Origin: Lysobacterales bacterium
GTDB lineage: Bacteria; Pseudomonadota; Gammaproteobacteria; Xanthomonadales; Xanthomonadaceae
NCBI GenBank assembly: GCA_016718605.1
Contig: JADKCY010000002.1
Location: 1,486,001 to 1,550,000, forward strand
Reading direction: 5' to 3'
DNA: 64,000 bases
Under the pieces are notes generated by a model. It was not told the DNA's origin. It saw nothing but the letters and a program-made list of their open reading frames with translations, and made no database searches. The first letter of the stretch is position 1. The number at the start of each line of letters is the position of its first letter. The position numbers and the translations under genes are program-made. Below are positions 1 through 8,940 of this stretch, piece by piece.

Positions 1-184
1 TCATCGCATCGACGAAGTTGTAGCTGCTGGCGTAGTCGGCCACCCCATCGAGATTATTACCCAGCGATGTGGCGCGATTCGATGTGCCCTCAAAGCCGTT
101 GGAAAAAATGCCTTGCGCGACGGCATCGCCAAGGCTCAGCAACGTGAACAACAGTAGCGAGATCACACGGACGTGGCACGGCAT
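1..184 (-). CDS. Secreted protein with N-terminal GFE motif (partial, 5' part only)
   Basis: Only the first 61 codons lie in the window; the rest runs off the left edge. The ATG at 184 follows a GGAG about six bases upstream; an in-frame ATG at 211 has no ribosome-binding site. The product begins with a signal peptide (basic start, hydrophobic SLLLFTLLSLGDAVAQ, then a plausible signal peptidase I site). The predicted mature protein starts at once with GIFSNGFEG, the same F-x-N-G-F-E motif that sits at the C-terminus of many other exported proteins here. The next residues (TSNRATSLGNNLDGVADYAS) match nothing I know. It lies 75 bases downstream of the sulfotransferase-like gene on the same strand, so it may be the last gene of a purC-led unit. 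Function unknown. Confidence 0.6.
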   Translation of the reverse strand, partial: MPCHVRVISLLLFTLLSLGDAVAQGIFSNGFEGTSNRATSLGNNLDGVADYASSYNFVDAM

Positions 185-259
185 CACGAACTCCAACAGA
201 GGGTCGTTCATCGGGGAACTGCACCATCACAAACCCGATGCATGCCCCATTCCCGCCAG

Positions 260-1267
260 TCACAGTGTGATCGCAGCCTCCCGCATGAACGGTAGCAGCC
301 TTCGCTCAGCCCAGCGCTGCGCCAATGCCAGTTGATCCCCGTGATGGCCACGTAACCAGCCGGCCTCGCGCTGCGCCACCTCCACAGTAAAGGCGCGCTC
401 CGGCGCTTTGGCGTGCACCCCCGCACAGACACTAACATGCGCTTGCAGCAGGTCCATGGGCACCCCCAATTGCAGCCAGCTTGCGGCACCTGCGGCGGCA
501 GAAACCAGGTCCAAGCGTACCTGTTCCCAGCGCAAAACCCGGATGCGCGATGCATCGCGAGTCAGCCAATCAACGATGACCTCGCGTTGCGCCGCCCATT
601 GCAAGGCCGCACCACACAATGGGTCAGGGGGTGCCAAAGCGGCGTCAGGCAAGCGCTCGACAAAACCGGATGCACGCAGCGCGCGATCCGCGAGCACGGG
701 TATTTTCTCCAAGGTTTCGCGGGTCTTTTTCAAATGCGAAAGCAAAAAGTCCTCCAGTGACGACAGCAAGATCACCCCACGGGAAGTTGGAAACACCGAC
801 ATCACCTGAAGTGCAATATTCAATGCCGCATGCGTCGGCTTGATCAGCACCTTGCCACCGGGTGACCAGGGACGAGACAGCCACGGCAGCAATGTCCGCT
901 GTGCCGCCCGCGTATCGATTCCCGCACGCTGTGCATCCGACCAGCGCCGCAGCAGCAGCGGCTCACGCAACGCCACGCTGTAGGGTGTCAGATGGAGCAT
1001 CCGAGCCATCAACGTGGAACCGCAAAACGAGGTGTGCCAAAGCCAAACCGGATCGAGCACGCACGGCAACGAAGGTAGTTGGTCGAGCGGCACCACCGTG
1101 GCTGCAGCGAAATCTGCGGCTAAACGGCTGTCGATGAAGGCCGACGTTTCGACCAGAGCCGCCGACAGTGGCAAGAAGTGGACGGCGTTGCGCGCCACGT
1201 CGAAATCCACCGGAAACCATCCTGCATCGGATGACCCATCCGCGTTTGGTGTCGTTGCCGACGCCAT
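260..1267 (-). CDS. Sulfotransferase-family protein (putative)
   Basis: Product of about 335 residues, no signal peptide, presumably cytoplasmic. Near residue 80 lies WLWHTSFCGSTLMARMLH, which resembles the P-loop-like 5'-phosphosulfate-binding loop of PAPS-dependent sulfotransferases (TSxxGSTLL type); the following ALREPLLLRRW fits the same fold. I see no second diagnostic motif, so substrate and even activity are inference. The reading frame overlaps purC: a TTG at 1276 overlaps the purC stop codon as TTGA, and an ATG lies three codons later at 1267 after GAGCGAG. I chose the ATG, but the TTG start is possible. Either way the two genes are translationally close and probably cotranscribed. 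Confidence 0.6.
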   Translation of the reverse strand: MASATTPNADGSSDAGWFPVDFDVARNAVHFLPLSAALVETSAFIDSRLAADFAAATVVPLDQLPSLPCVLDPVWLWHTSFCGSTLMARMLHLTPYSVALREPLLLRRWSDAQRAGIDTRAAQRTLLPWLSRPWSPGGKVLIKPTHAALNIALQVMSVFPTSRGVILLSSLEDFLLSHLKKTRETLEKIPVLADRALRASGFVERLPDAALAPPDPLCGAALQWAAQREVIVDWLTRDASRIRVLRWEQVRLDLVSAAAGAASWLQLGVPMDLLQAHVSVCAGVHAKAPERAFTVEVAQREAGWLRGHHGDQLALAQRWAERRLLPFMREAAITL

Positions 1268-1272
1268 CTCGC

Positions 1273-2157
1273 TCAAGTCGTCAATCGCTGCAGCGCTTCG
1301 GCGTACTTCGCACGTGTCACCTCGATGATGTTGGCGGGCACGTTCGGACCGGGTGCGGTCTTGTTCCAGTCCAGCGTCTCCAGATAGTCACGGACGAACT
1401 GCTTGTCATAGCTGGGCGGACTGATTCCCACCTGATATTCGTCGGCAGGCCAGAAGCGCGAGGAATCCGGGGTCAGCATCTCGTCCATCACGATCAGTTT
1501 TCCATTGGCATCGAGGCCAAATTCCAGCTTGGTGTCGGCGATCAGGATGCCGCGTTCGGCAGCAAAGCTGGCGGCAAAGCGATAGATCGCCAAGGTCGCT
1601 GCGCGCACCGCCTCGGCCAGCTCGCCGCCGAGCAATTCAACACAGCGATCAAAGCCGATGTTCTCGTCGTGATCGCCCACCGCCGCTTTGGTCGAGGGAG
1701 TGAAGATTGGTTCGGGTAACTGCTCGGCCTGACGCAAACCCGTCGGGAGCGCGATACCGCAGACCGCCCCGCTGCGCTGGTAGTCCTTCCATCCCGTGCC
1801 GATCAGATAGCCGCGTGCAATCGCCTCCACCGGCAGCCCGCGCAGGCGCTGTGCGACAACCGAGCGCTTCTCGTAGAGGGCGAAATCCGCGCTCTCCGGC
1901 AACACATCGCGTAAAGGCGTGCGGCTGAGATGATTGGCCTGCACATGCGCCGTCTTTGCAAACCAGAAGTTCGACATCTGGGTCAGAATCTCGCCCTTGC
2001 CCGGGATCGGGTCCGGCAACACCACATCAAACGCCGACAGGCGATCCGTTGCCACGATCAGCAATTCGTCGTGCGGCAAGGCATACACATCGCGCACCTT
2101 GCCCTGATGGACCAAAGGCAGACCGGACAACTGGGACTGGTGCAGAGTGGTGCTCAC
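1273..2157 (-). CDS. purC: Phosphoribosylaminoimidazole-succinocarboxamide synthase
   Basis: SAICAR synthetase: ligates aspartate to CAIR using ATP in de novo purine synthesis, in the cytoplasm. The 294-residue product has the family landmarks: GKVRDVYAL near the N-terminus (nucleotide-binding strand and loop), ATDRLSAFDVVLPDPIPGKG, the substrate-binding stretch VARGYLIGTGWKDYQ, and DTKLEFGLD followed by DEMLTPDSSRFWPADEY. Length fits the longer class of about 300 residues. The start is GTG at 2157; the frame has no better ATG and the N-terminal sequence (TTLHQSQLSGLPLVHQGKVRD) begins as expected for the family. The gene is followed without a gap by the sulfotransferase-like gene and diverges from the flavin oxidoreductase gene across 168 bases, which must hold both promoters. 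Confidence 0.95.
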   Translation of the reverse strand: MSTTLHQSQLSGLPLVHQGKVRDVYALPHDELLIVATDRLSAFDVVLPDPIPGKGEILTQMSNFWFAKTAHVQANHLSRTPLRDVLPESADFALYEKRSVVAQRLRGLPVEAIARGYLIGTGWKDYQRSGAVCGIALPTGLRQAEQLPEPIFTPSTKAAVGDHDENIGFDRCVELLGGELAEAVRAATLAIYRFAASFAAERGILIADTKLEFGLDANGKLIVMDEMLTPDSSRFWPADEYQVGISPPSYDKQFVRDYLETLDWNKTAPGPNVPANIIEVTRAKYAEALQRLTT

Positions 2158-2325
2158 GGGCGGTTTACCGGCGAAAGGGGTGCACAGTTTAACGGAGCAC
2201 TCCGATCAACCGATCGGACATGGGCGATCGCCTGGAGGTAGTCGCGCCGCTGGACCGGCCCGGCGATACTGTTTGCCCACGCGTCGTCCCCTCTCTACAA
2301 CGCTAGCACTGCACAGGATTCCCGC

Positions 2326-3429
2326 ATGAGTTCCCTGTTTAGCCCCTTCCAGCTCAAAGATGCCCGTCTGCGCAATCGCATCGCGGTGCCGCCCATGTGT
2401 CAGTACCAAGCCGTCGATGGTTTTGTCACGGACTGGCATCTGCCGCATTACGCCGGAATGGCGCGCGGCGGCGCAGGGCTGGTCATTGTGGAAGCCACTG
2501 CCGTTTCGGCGGACGGCCGTATCTCACCGGGCTGCCTGGGCCTGTGGCGTGACGAGCATCAGACCGGTTTAGCGCAGCTTGCGGCAGCGATCAAGTCCGC
2601 CGGTGCCGTGCCCGGTATCCAGATCGGGCACGCCGGGCGCAAGGCCAGCGCGCGTCGCCCGTGGGAAGGTGATGACCACATTGCCGAAGGCGATCCCAGC
2701 GGCTGGGCCACGATCTCGCCATCCGCCCTTGCCTTTGGCGGTGGTCTGTCGCGCGTGCCACGCGAGATGACGTTGGACGACATCGCTCGCGTGCAAGGCG
2801 ATTTTGTCAGCGCTGCACAACGCGCGTTGGCAGCGGGCTTCGAATGGCTGGAACTGCATTTTGCGCATGGTTATCTGGCGCAGAGCTTTCTGTCGGTGCA
2901 TGCCAACCAGCGCAGCGACGCCTACGGTGGCAGCGCGGACCATCGCGGGCGTTTCCTGCGCGAGTGTCTGGAGGCAGTGCGCAAGGTCTGGCCGGAACGC
3001 CTGCCGCTGACCGCGCGCCTCGGTGTCATCGAGTACGACGGTCGCGATGAAGAGACACTGTCCGAAGCCATCACCCTGGTGCGCCAACTGCGCGCCAGTG
3101 GACTGGACCTGCTGAATGTCAGCATGGGCTTCTCGACACCGGAAGCCCGTATTCCTTGGGGCCCCGCCCTGCTCGCCCCCGTTGCGCAACGCGTGCGTCG
3201 CGAGGCCGAGCTACCGGTTGCGGCCTCCTGGGGCATCGACGCCCCTGAGCTGGCCGAGCGCATGGTGGCCGAAGGCATGATGGACCTCGTGATGGTCGGC
3301 CGCGCCCACCTCGCCAATCCGCACTGGCCCTATGCCACCGCGATGGCGCTCGGCGTCACCGACGCGCCTTGGCTGCTGCCTGCTTCCTATGCGCACTGGC
3401 TGGCCCGCTATCGCCCGGCGGCGGGCTAG
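2326..3429 (+). CDS. NADH:flavin oxidoreductase, old yellow enzyme family (YqjM/NamA-like)
   Basis: FMN-dependent ene-reductase with a TIM-barrel fold; this class reduces activated C=C bonds of enals, enones or nitro-compounds with NAD(P)H. The 367-residue product belongs to the thermophilic-like YqjM/XenA subgroup: PPMCQY near residue 25 (the redox-tuning Cys25 and Tyr27), QIGHAGRKAS near residue 103, ELHFAHGYLAQSFLS with the substrate-binding pair His178/His181, and YGGS plus R in the phosphate-binding part. DLVMVGRAHLANPHW near the C-terminus is the typical FMN phosphate site. The ATG at 2326 follows CAGGA at a normal distance. No signal peptide; cytoplasmic. It stands alone between divergent purC and a convergent ChaN-like gene. 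The physiological substrate cannot be told. Confidence 0.9.
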   Translation: MSSLFSPFQLKDARLRNRIAVPPMCQYQAVDGFVTDWHLPHYAGMARGGAGLVIVEATAVSADGRISPGCLGLWRDEHQTGLAQLAAAIKSAGAVPGIQIGHAGRKASARRPWEGDDHIAEGDPSGWATISPSALAFGGGLSRVPREMTLDDIARVQGDFVSAAQRALAAGFEWLELHFAHGYLAQSFLSVHANQRSDAYGGSADHRGRFLRECLEAVRKVWPERLPLTARLGVIEYDGRDEETLSEAITLVRQLRASGLDLLNVSMGFSTPEARIPWGPALLAPVAQRVRREAELPVAASWGIDAPELAERMVAEGMMDLVMVGRAHLANPHWPYATAMALGVTDAPWLLPASYAHWLARYRPAAG

Positions 3430-3471
3430 GCGCCTGTTGCTAGGCATCCCCGGCGGCAACTCGCTGCCAAC

Positions 3472-4329
3472 TTACCGGTCTGCGTCGGGCGTGACCGGTT
3501 CCGAAACGTGCAGGACGGGCAAGGTCAGCACGGCGTCGTAGTCGCGATCCGGCCCGTCCAGGCTCGCCAGCAACGGCGCGACAACACTGGACTGCACTGG
3601 CAACCGTTGCGGGCCGCACGGCTGATCGCGCAGGCATGCCCAGAAACGGGTCTCGCGCCCAGACACGTTCACAGTGCGCGCGCCGATCTCACGCAGATGG
3701 GCCGTCATCGGTTGTGGCGGCACATAGCCCTCGGGAACGCTCTGGCGCGTCACGCCGGCAGGCGCGTTCCTGCGCGCGTGGTAGTTGCCCGTCAGCACAA
3801 TGGTCCGGGTCTGCGGCTGGGCTTCGTGCGCCAAGCGCAGACGTTCGGCCATCCGCGCATTGCGGTCCTGGGCAGGCCCGTGAAACGCCGCATCGTCGAA
3901 AGCCACGACATTGATGCGCGCACCCGCGGCGCGGGCCGAGCGCAGAGACTCCAGCAAGGCCAGCATGGCCTCGCTGCGACGACCATCACTACGTTCGCGT
4001 GGCGTTTGCCAGAACTCGCCCGCGAGCAAGGCCTGACGATCCGCATCGACACCCGTGCTGCGCAGAAATGCATCCAATCGGGACTGCTCCTGTGCGGGTA
4101 TCTCCAAACCCACCTGCACCGCTCCGCGATCTGCCCACGTCCGCGCCAGTTCCACCACCAACGCAGGCGTCTCCTGCGTGCCATGCAGCTCTCCGACAAT
4201 CAGCATTGGCGCCTCGCCCGCCGCGCGGTCCAAGGCAAGCACCGGCGACTCGGGTGCCGCCAGAGTGTCGGCATGTGCGCTCAGGGACAGGCCGCAGGCC
4301 AGCAACAAGGTCCACAAAAAACGGCGCAT
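3472..4329 (-). CDS. ChaN/EreA-like secreted protein
   Basis: 285 residues with a clear signal peptide (MRRFLWTLLLACGLSLSAHA). The mature part shows LIVGELHGTQETP, GLEIPAQEQ, VAFDD and LTGNYHAR in the order and spacing seen in the ChaN haem-binding/EreA-like superfamily, where the GExHG and GNxHA histidines and acidic residues sit in the active or ligand-binding cleft. ChaN proteins bind haem at the cell surface in some pathogens, while EreA proteins hydrolyse macrolides; the sequence does not decide between these. There is no lipobox, so it is predicted to be periplasmic or secreted. GAGG lies six to seven bases before the ATG. It is convergent with the old yellow enzyme gene. Family assignment is moderate, function is inference. 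Confidence 0.65.
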   Translation of the reverse strand: MRRFLWTLLLACGLSLSAHADTLAAPESPVLALDRAAGEAPMLIVGELHGTQETPALVVELARTWADRGAVQVGLEIPAQEQSRLDAFLRSTGVDADRQALLAGEFWQTPRERSDGRRSEAMLALLESLRSARAAGARINVVAFDDAAFHGPAQDRNARMAERLRLAHEAQPQTRTIVLTGNYHARRNAPAGVTRQSVPEGYVPPQPMTAHLREIGARTVNVSGRETRFWACLRDQPCGPQRLPVQSSVVAPLLASLDGPDRDYDAVLTLPVLHVSEPVTPDADR

Positions 4330-4633
4330 TGGCGACCTCGAACAGAGTGACGATTGGTGTCAGTGGGGTCCAACCTGCGGATTTGCAACACGCCGCTACG
4401 CCACCTTGCTGACAGCAACTTGAACCGCCGGAAGTCATGCCATCCACCGGCACATGTCACATCGGTGAAAACGCGGCTTCATAGTGCACTGGTGAGCCGT
4501 CCGTTTCGAAGTCACGGTGTCCGGTGTGTCCCCCATTCGCACCGGCGCTGACGCGTACTCCCCACGCGACTTCGTGATTGCCGCTTGGCGCCCGACGGCT
4601 CGCCGCCTTCTTTACTCAGGTGATGACGCTGCC
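4330..4633. other. Intergenic region between divergent genes
   Basis: About 300 bases separate the divergent ChaN-like gene and the efflux operon. It should contain promoters for both. An open frame runs through it into the membrane-fusion gene, but its translation upstream of the lipoprotein signal peptide looks like read-through of non-coding DNA. No repeat, operator or terminator stands out. Confidence 0.4.
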
Positions 4634-5767
4634 ATGTGGATCCGCTCGAACTCGCTACTTGCTCTTGCACTTGCGCTCGCCTTGACTGCCTGTGGCGGTG
4701 AGGCGCCTGCGGATGCCGCGCCAAAGGCTACCGCGCCTTTGCAATTGGTCGCCGAAGACCTGCTGCTGTTGGACACCCAATCGCTGGCACAAGGTCCGGT
4801 CATCTCCGGTTCGCTACAGCCTGAGTTGCGCGCCGATCTGCGCGCCGAGGTTGCTGGCGTGGTGTTGGAGGTGCTCAAGGACAATGGCGATACGGTTGCC
4901 AAGGGCGATCTGCTGATTCGCCTCGATCCCACCGCCATTCGCGACAAGCTGTTGTCGGCACAGGAAGCGGACCGTGCGGCCGCAGTGGCGATGGATCAGT
5001 CCGAACGCCAACTCGCACGCATGCAGTCGATGGCGGGGCGGGGATTGGTCGCGACGGAGGCACTGGAAAATGCCGAAGCCAAGCGCAATCAGGCGCAATC
5101 GGACCTGGCCTCGGCGCGCGCGCGCGTCGTCGAGGCGCGTCAACAACTGGAGAAAACCGAGGTGCGTGCACCTTTCGACGGTGTGGTTGGCGCGCGCTCG
5201 GTTTCCGCCGGTGATACCGCGCAGGTCGGCAAGGAGCTGCTGACTGTGCTGGACGTTGCCACCATGCGCTTTGCGGGCAACATCGCGGCCGATCAGGTCG
5301 GTCGTGTGAAGCCTGGGGCAGCGGTGAGCTTTCGCGTCAATGGGTATCCAGATCGGCGTTTCGATGGCGAAGTTCAGCGGGTCAACCCGGTCGCGGATGC
5401 CGCTACCCGTCAGGTGCAAGTCCTAGTCAATCTGCCCAAGACCGATGTGAGCTGGGTTGCCGGTCTCTATGCCGAAGGCCGGATCGATGTTGCCTCGCGT
5501 CTGGCCTTGCTGGTGCCGGAATCGGCGGTCGTCAACGAGGGCGACACGCATAGCGTGTGGCAGGTGCAGGATGGCGTGCTGCATAAGATCAACATCCAAC
5601 TGGGCGAGCGTGACGAGCGTTTGGGTCGCCACGAAGTTTTGAGTGGCTTGAGTGTGGGCGCGCAGATCCTGCGCCATCCCGTCGGCGCAGTGAAGGAAGG
5701 TGTTGCTATCCGGATGGCCAGCGACATCGCCGCCAGCACCACACCCGCCGTGCAGACGGGGAACTGA
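4634..5767 (+). CDS. RND efflux pump membrane-fusion lipoprotein
   Basis: Periplasmic adaptor (HlyD/AcrA family) that links an inner-membrane RND transporter to an outer-membrane channel. The 377-residue product starts at the ATG of 4634, because this gives a perfect lipoprotein signal (MWIRSNSLLALALALALTACGG, lipid-modified Cys at residue 20); the open frame extends upstream but encodes no sensible protein there. Next come the split biotinyl-lipoyl domain (GDTVAKGDLLIRLDPT and VRAPFDGVVGARSVSAGDTAQVG) flanking a long helical hairpin (AQEADRAAAVAMDQ to RQQLEKTE), then the beta-barrel and membrane-proximal domains (VNPVADAATRQVQV). It is followed after three bases by the pump gene, so the two form an operon. 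No outer-membrane factor gene is present, so the pump probably borrows a TolC-like protein encoded elsewhere. Confidence 0.93.
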   Translation: MWIRSNSLLALALALALTACGGEAPADAAPKATAPLQLVAEDLLLLDTQSLAQGPVISGSLQPELRADLRAEVAGVVLEVLKDNGDTVAKGDLLIRLDPTAIRDKLLSAQEADRAAAVAMDQSERQLARMQSMAGRGLVATEALENAEAKRNQAQSDLASARARVVEARQQLEKTEVRAPFDGVVGARSVSAGDTAQVGKELLTVLDVATMRFAGNIAADQVGRVKPGAAVSFRVNGYPDRRFDGEVQRVNPVADAATRQVQVLVNLPKTDVSWVAGLYAEGRIDVASRLALLVPESAVVNEGDTHSVWQVQDGVLHKINIQLGERDERLGRHEVLSGLSVGAQILRHPVGAVKEGVAIRMASDIAASTTPAVQTGN

Positions 5768-5770
5768 TCG

Positions 5771-8700
5771 ATGTTTTTGTCCGAGTTCAGTATCAAACGC
5801 CCCGTGGTGACGGTAGTCATCACCTTGGCCCTGATGGTGTTCGGCTGGTTTGCACTGAAGGATCTGAAAACCAACCAGACGCCGGACGTTCAGCCGCCCG
5901 TGCTGCTGGTGAGCATTCCCTATCCTGGCGCCTCGCCGGAAACGGTGGAACGCGAGGTGCTGAATCGCATTGAGGATTCGCTGGCCTCGATCTCCGGCAT
6001 TCGCGATATCCGCTCCTATGCGCGCGACAGCTTTGCCACCATCGTGGTGATCTTCGAGTTCGACAAGAATTTGATCGAAGCCGCGCAAGAAATTCGCGAC
6101 GCCATTGCCACGGTACGCGACAAGCTACCGACGGAGATGAAAGAGCCCTACCTGCGCCGGGTCGATCCCAGCGCACAGCCGGTGATGAACATCGCGCTGT
6201 CCAGCACGGAAGTGTCAGCGACGGAACTGTCGCGCCTCGCTGAAGACATCATCGCCCGCGAGCTGCGGACGGTTCCGGGCGTGGCGCAGGTCGAGTTGAA
6301 TGGCGAACAACTGCGCGAAATGACCGTGCTGTTGCGCAGTGCCGCGATGCGCGAAGCCAATGTGTCCGTCGCCGAAGTGCTGAATGCGCTGCGCGCGCAG
6401 AATTTGGCCGCACCCGTGGGTCGCGTCGAAAACGGCATGGCGGAACAGTCGATACGTCTACTCGGTCGGCTGCAGGACGTGCAGGATTTCGCGAGCGTCA
6501 TCGTGAAGACCCAAGGCGATGCGGCGGTGCGCCTTGGGCAGATCGCGCGCATCGAAGACGGTCATGCCGAACAGCGCAGCTATTCGTTGTTGAATGGCGA
6601 GCCCTCGGTGGGTGTGCAGGTGACCAAGTCACGCGAGGCGAGCACGGTCAGTGTCACTGATGAGTTGCTGGCGCAAATCGATGCCCTGAAGCCACGCCTT
6701 CCGGAAGGCGTCGACGTGAAGATCGTCTTCAATGAAGGCCAGTTCGTGCGTTCGTCATTGAACAACGTCATCGAAGCGCTGACGCTGGGGGCGGGCCTGA
6801 CCATTCTCACTGTCTACATCTTCCTCAACTCCTGGCGCTCGACGGTCATCACCGCGCTGGCGCTTCCCACTTCAGTGCTGGCCGCCTTCATTGCGGTGTG
6901 GGTCAGTGGCTTTACCCTCAACTTCATGACCCTGCTGGGCCTGAGTCTGGCGATTGGCGTCTTGATCGACGACGCCATCGTGGTTCGCGAGAACATTGTC
7001 CGTCACATGGAGATGGGCAAGGACGCCATCACCGCCTCCCGCGAGGGCACGGCGGAAATCGGCCTAGCGGTAATGGCAACCACCTTCGCCATCATTGCGG
7101 TGTTCATCCCGGTAGCCTTCATGGAGGGCATGCCCGGGCAGTGGTTCAAGCCCTTCGGATTGACCGTGGCCACCTCGGTGCTGGTTTCGCTGTTCATTTC
7201 CTTCAGCCTTGATCCGATGCTGTCGGCCTACTGGGGCGACAACCACGGCGCGCAGCCGCACACCTCGCGCATCGGTAAGACCTTGGAACGTTTCAATCGC
7301 TGGTTTGATCGTCAGGCTGAAGGCTATTCGCGGGTCATTGATTGGGCGTTGCATCACCGCTTGTCGATGTGGGGCTTGGCGCTGGGCGCCCTGTTTGGCG
7401 CATTTGCGATGATCGCCACGCAATCGGTGGGTTCGAGCTTTCTGCCCGAGTCCGACAATGGCGGCATGCAGATCGAAGTCACGGCGCCCGCGGGCTCAAG
7501 TCTGGCCTATACCCGCATCAAGGCCGAACAGGCGGCTGCGTTGGCGCGCGAGCTACCCGAGGTGAATTACACCCAGACCACCGTTGGGACTGATGGCAAT
7601 GTCAGCAAGGCCGAGATCTACATTGATCTGGTCGATCAGGATCAACGCGATCGACGCGCCAAGGACATTGCCGCCGACCTGCGTACCTCGATAAGCCGCC
7701 TGATCGGTGCCGAGTTCAATGTCACTGACGACCTCAACAACGGTGGTCAGAAGCCGCTGCAGATCCAGTTCCGCGGCCCGGACAGTCGCAAGCTGACCGA
7801 GCTGGTGACTGCGTTCATGCAGCAATTGCGGCAAGTGCCGGGCGCGGTCGACGTCGGTCTATCCACACAGGAAGCCAAGCCCGAACTGCAGGTCAATATC
7901 GACCGTGGTCTCGCGTCGAGTCTGGGCATTTCGATGAGCGACGCGGCGACCGCGCTGCGCGTGGCCTTTGCCGGTGTGGAAATCGGCGATTGGGTCGATC
8001 CGACCGGCGAGACGCGCAACGTCTCGGTGCGGCTGGCACCGGAGGATCGCGTCGCGGCCGACGATCTGGAAACCCTGCCGATCATCACCACTGGCACCGA
8101 TGTCGTGCCACTGAAACAGATCGCCAACATCACGCTCGGCAAAGGACCGTCGACCATCGAGCACTTCAATCGCGAGAACACCATCGCGGTCACCGCCAAT
8201 GTGCAAGGCCGTAGCTTCGGCGAGGTCTATGGCGAGGCGATGGCACTCGCCGGTGCCATGGACTTTCCGCCCGGCTACGATCTGGTGGTCGGCGGCGCGG
8301 GTCGCGATCAGGAAGAAGTATTCGGCAGCATCCTGCGCGCCCTCGGTGTGGCGGTGATGTTGATGTATCTGATTCTGGTGGTGCAATTCCACAGCTTCCT
8401 GGTACCGGTGGCCATCATGCTGTCCCTGCCGCTGTCACTGATCGGCGTGGTGCTCGCGCTCAAGTTCACCGGCGCGACACTCAATCTGATGAGCCTGATC
8501 GGCGTGGTGATGCTGATGGGTCTGGTGGCGAAGAACGCCATCCTGCTGATCGACTTCGCACGCAAGAAGGAAGCCGAAGGCATGGATCGCGAGCAAGCCC
8601 TGATCATGGCCGGACGCGAACGCCTGCGCCCCATTCTGATGACTACCTTCGCGCTGGTCGCGGGCATGCTGCCGGTGGCCATCGGTCTGGGTGAAGGCTC

Positions 8701-8884
8701 GGACTTCTATCGCCCACTCGGCATCGCCATCATCGGTGGCACGATCACCTCGACTGTGCTGACCTTGCTGGTCGTGCCGACCTTCTACGACAGCTTCGAA
8801 ACCCGCCGCGAGCAGCTGTTCGCCTGGCTGCGCCGCACGTTTGGTTCGTCATCGGCGCAGCCTGAAGGACTCAGTCAGCACTAG
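5771..8884 (+). CDS. RND multidrug efflux transporter, HAE1 family (AcrB/MexB-like)
   Basis: Inner-membrane proton-driven export pump of 1,037 residues, full family length. The N-terminus FSIKRPVVTVVITLALMVFG is the first transmembrane helix, followed by the porter domain (IPYPGASPETVEREV, RSYARDSFATIVVIFEF). TM4 carries the proton-relay acidic pair in LAIGVLIDDAIVVREN. The second half repeats the plan, with SSFLPESDNGGMQIEV after TM7 and GVVMLMGLVAKNAILLIDFARKK and LRPILMTTFALVAGMLPVAIG in TM10-11. Twelve helices are expected. Ribosome binding GGGGAA lies in the end of the adaptor gene, giving coupled expression. Substrates cannot be deduced; HAE1 pumps handle drugs, dyes or bile-salt-like compounds. 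It lies convergent to the SGNH gene, with a stem-loop between them. Confidence 0.95.
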   Translation: MFLSEFSIKRPVVTVVITLALMVFGWFALKDLKTNQTPDVQPPVLLVSIPYPGASPETVEREVLNRIEDSLASISGIRDIRSYARDSFATIVVIFEFDKNLIEAAQEIRDAIATVRDKLPTEMKEPYLRRVDPSAQPVMNIALSSTEVSATELSRLAEDIIARELRTVPGVAQVELNGEQLREMTVLLRSAAMREANVSVAEVLNALRAQNLAAPVGRVENGMAEQSIRLLGRLQDVQDFASVIVKTQGDAAVRLGQIARIEDGHAEQRSYSLLNGEPSVGVQVTKSREASTVSVTDELLAQIDALKPRLPEGVDVKIVFNEGQFVRSSLNNVIEALTLGAGLTILTVYIFLNSWRSTVITALALPTSVLAAFIAVWVSGFTLNFMTLLGLSLAIGVLIDDAIVVRENIVRHMEMGKDAITASREGTAEIGLAVMATTFAIIAVFIPVAFMEGMPGQWFKPFGLTVATSVLVSLFISFSLDPMLSAYWGDNHGAQPHTSRIGKTLERFNRWFDRQAEGYSRVIDWALHHRLSMWGLALGALFGAFAMIATQSVGSSFLPESDNGGMQIEVTAPAGSSLAYTRIKAEQAAALARELPEVNYTQTTVGTDGNVSKAEIYIDLVDQDQRDRRAKDIAADLRTSISRLIGAEFNVTDDLNNGGQKPLQIQFRGPDSRKLTELVTAFMQQLRQVPGAVDVGLSTQEAKPELQVNIDRGLASSLGISMSDAATALRVAFAGVEIGDWVDPTGETRNVSVRLAPEDRVAADDLETLPIITTGTDVVPLKQIANITLGKGPSTIEHFNRENTIAVTANVQGRSFGEVYGEAMALAGAMDFPPGYDLVVGGAGRDQEEVFGSILRALGVAVMLMYLILVVQFHSFLVPVAIMLSLPLSLIGVVLALKFTGATLNLMSLIGVVMLMGLVAKNAILLIDFARKKEAEGMDREQALIMAGRERLRPILMTTFALVAGMLPVAIGLGEGSDFYRPLGIAIIGGTITSTVLTLLVVPTFYDSFETRREQLFAWLRRTFGSSSAQPEGLSQH

Positions 8885-8910
8885 GTCATTGAAACGCCAC
8901 TGACCATCCT

Positions 8911-8940
8911 GCGGCGGCTCTACTCACCCAGAGCCGCCGC
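8911..8940. terminator. Stem-loop between convergent genes
   Basis: An 11-bp perfect inverted repeat (GCGGCGGCTCT / AGAGCCGCCGC) with an 8-base loop lies between the ends of the RND pump gene and the SGNH gene and overlaps the last codons of the latter. Neither strand has a T-run after the stem, so it is a strong hairpin rather than a classical intrinsic terminator. It could still stop or stabilise both transcripts. Confidence 0.5.

Noticed and set aside
4517..4633. Extended N-terminus of the membrane-fusion protein
   Set aside because: It would bury the clear lipoprotein signal peptide 39 residues inside the protein.
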